A stretch of 64,000 bases of DNA from Tenacibaculum larymnensis (GTDB taxonomy: Bacteria; Bacteroidota; Bacteroidia; Flavobacteriales; Flavobacteriaceae). Each line of letters starts with the position of its first letter. The stretch's first letter is position 1. Both the position numbers and the translations under genes were made by a program. The stretch is from positions 124,001-188,000 of the forward strand of contig NZ_JAIWJY010000001.1 of NCBI RefSeq assembly GCF_028829235.1, read 5' to 3'. Shown one piece after another: positions 63,537 through 64,000 of the stretch. The notes under the pieces are model-generated. The model made no database searches. It was not told the DNA's origin and saw only the letters and a program-made list of their open reading frames with translations.

Positions 63537-64000
63537 ATGAATCAACCAAAAACCAAGAATGTTTTAATTTTAGTATTAATTATCTTATCTCTTTTCCTTT
63601 TTTATTACTCTTTTCAAAAGTCAAATGAAAACAAAAACCTTCAAAACATCTTCTTAGAAGAAAAAGCTGAATTACAGCAAGATCTCGACGAAATGATTAA
63701 AGACTACACCGATGTTGTTGTTGGAAAAAAACGTTTAGCTGACAGATTAGAAGTAGAGCTAATAAAAATGAAAAACTTAAGAGACTCTATCAAACTCTTA
63801 AAATCTGACAATTTTGGACTTATAAGAAAATACAGAAGTAGAATTGCTAGTTTAGAGCGTGAAAACAAAAAGCTTTTTATTCAAATAGACTCTTTAAATA
63901 GTGCTAATGATGCTTTAACTCAAGAAAATGTTATAGCTAATGAAATTTTACAGCAAAAAGATAGTGTAAATGAAACATTAACTGAAAAGAACAAAGAATT
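63537..64000 (+). CDS. TM/coiled-coil protein, copy 2 (cut by window edge)
   Basis: The first 154 codons of a paralogue of the gene at 62588. It has the same order: one N-terminal span (VLILVLIILSLFLFYYSF), then a coiled coil. Shared words include RDSIKLLK against RDSVKNLK, and a RKYR/RYYRKR turn before ENKKLF or ENEKLF. It runs off the right end, so the C-terminal domain is not seen. Confidence 0.8.
   Translation, partial: MNQPKTKNVLILVLIILSLFLFYYSFQKSNENKNLQNIFLEEKAELQQDLDEMIKDYTDVVVGKKRLADRLEVELIKMKNLRDSIKLLKSDNFGLIRKYRSRIASLERENKKLFIQIDSLNSANDALTQENVIANEILQQKDSVNETLTEKNKE

Overview
The window is an AT-rich chromosomal segment from a member of the Bacteroidota, most likely the family Flavobacteriaceae (Tenacibaculum-like by general gene content, although the genus cannot be fixed from this sequence alone). 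The support is: TAnnTTTG promoter boxes in front of many genes, lipoproteins with short signal peptides ending in a Cys, and lineage-typical families (DUF4270, DUF4252, the DUF2723/GT117 membrane protein, the OlsF-type acyltransferase, and the grasp-with-spasm peptide system). There is no transposase, integrase, phage gene or CRISPR array. Most of the window is ordinary core genome.

Layout. 1-5.5 kb: pantothenate genes panD (cut by the window edge) and panC, divergent from a truncated starch-synthase-like protein, a DUF4270 lipoprotein and glmS. 5.5-17 kb: an endonuclease-fold protein, gdhA, pheS, an alanine/cation symporter, an M28 peptidase, small membrane proteins, a HopJ-family protein, aspS and an RDD protein. 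17-21 kb: an APC-type permease and a CLC chloride channel whose gating glutamate is glutamine. 21-23.5 kb (minus strand): a four-gene grasp-with-spasm RiPP operon, with a precursor peptide, an ATP-grasp ligase, a 73-residue protein of unknown function and a SPASM protein without a radical-SAM motif. 23.9-29 kb: a glycerophosphodiesterase/YfcC transporter pair and two tandemly duplicated M43-type metalloprotease lipoproteins. 29-33 kb: BI-1, sufS, a beta-lactamase-fold hydrolase and an SdpI-like protein. 33.3-36.8 kb: a single 1172-residue megasynthase (adenylation, carrier, alpha-oxoamine synthase and a C-terminal SCP2-like domain), flanked by two nearly identical terminators. 37-45 kb: SCO, rseP, the OlsF-like acyltransferase, aspartate kinase, fbp and sodA. 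44.7-47.7 kb: a thioesterase/TetR pair with two matching palindromic operators, a cystathionine gamma-synthase broken by a one-base frameshift, and a DinB-fold protein. 48-54.6 kb: two tandem tRNA-Gln genes, a large DUF2723 membrane protein with a polysaccharide deacetylase, a thioredoxin-like protein without cysteines, and a membrane phosphoesterase. 54.8-64 kb: polA, a WYL regulator divergent from a DinB operon with twin palindromes between them, a large Ig-like lipoprotein, comF, a small methyltransferase, and two tandem TM/coiled-coil paralogues, the second cut by the window edge.

The two loci that look like specialised metabolism are the RiPP operon (21061-23467) and the megasynthase (33294-36812). 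Neither has a dedicated transporter beside it. Three regulatory arrangements can be read directly from DNA: a TetR circuit (45249-45272 and 45911-45940), a WYL/DinB divergent promoter (58663-58678 and 58710-58725), and a hairpin between the RiPP precursor gene and its enzymes (23227-23263). All functional calls are made by reading motifs by eye; no database search was run.
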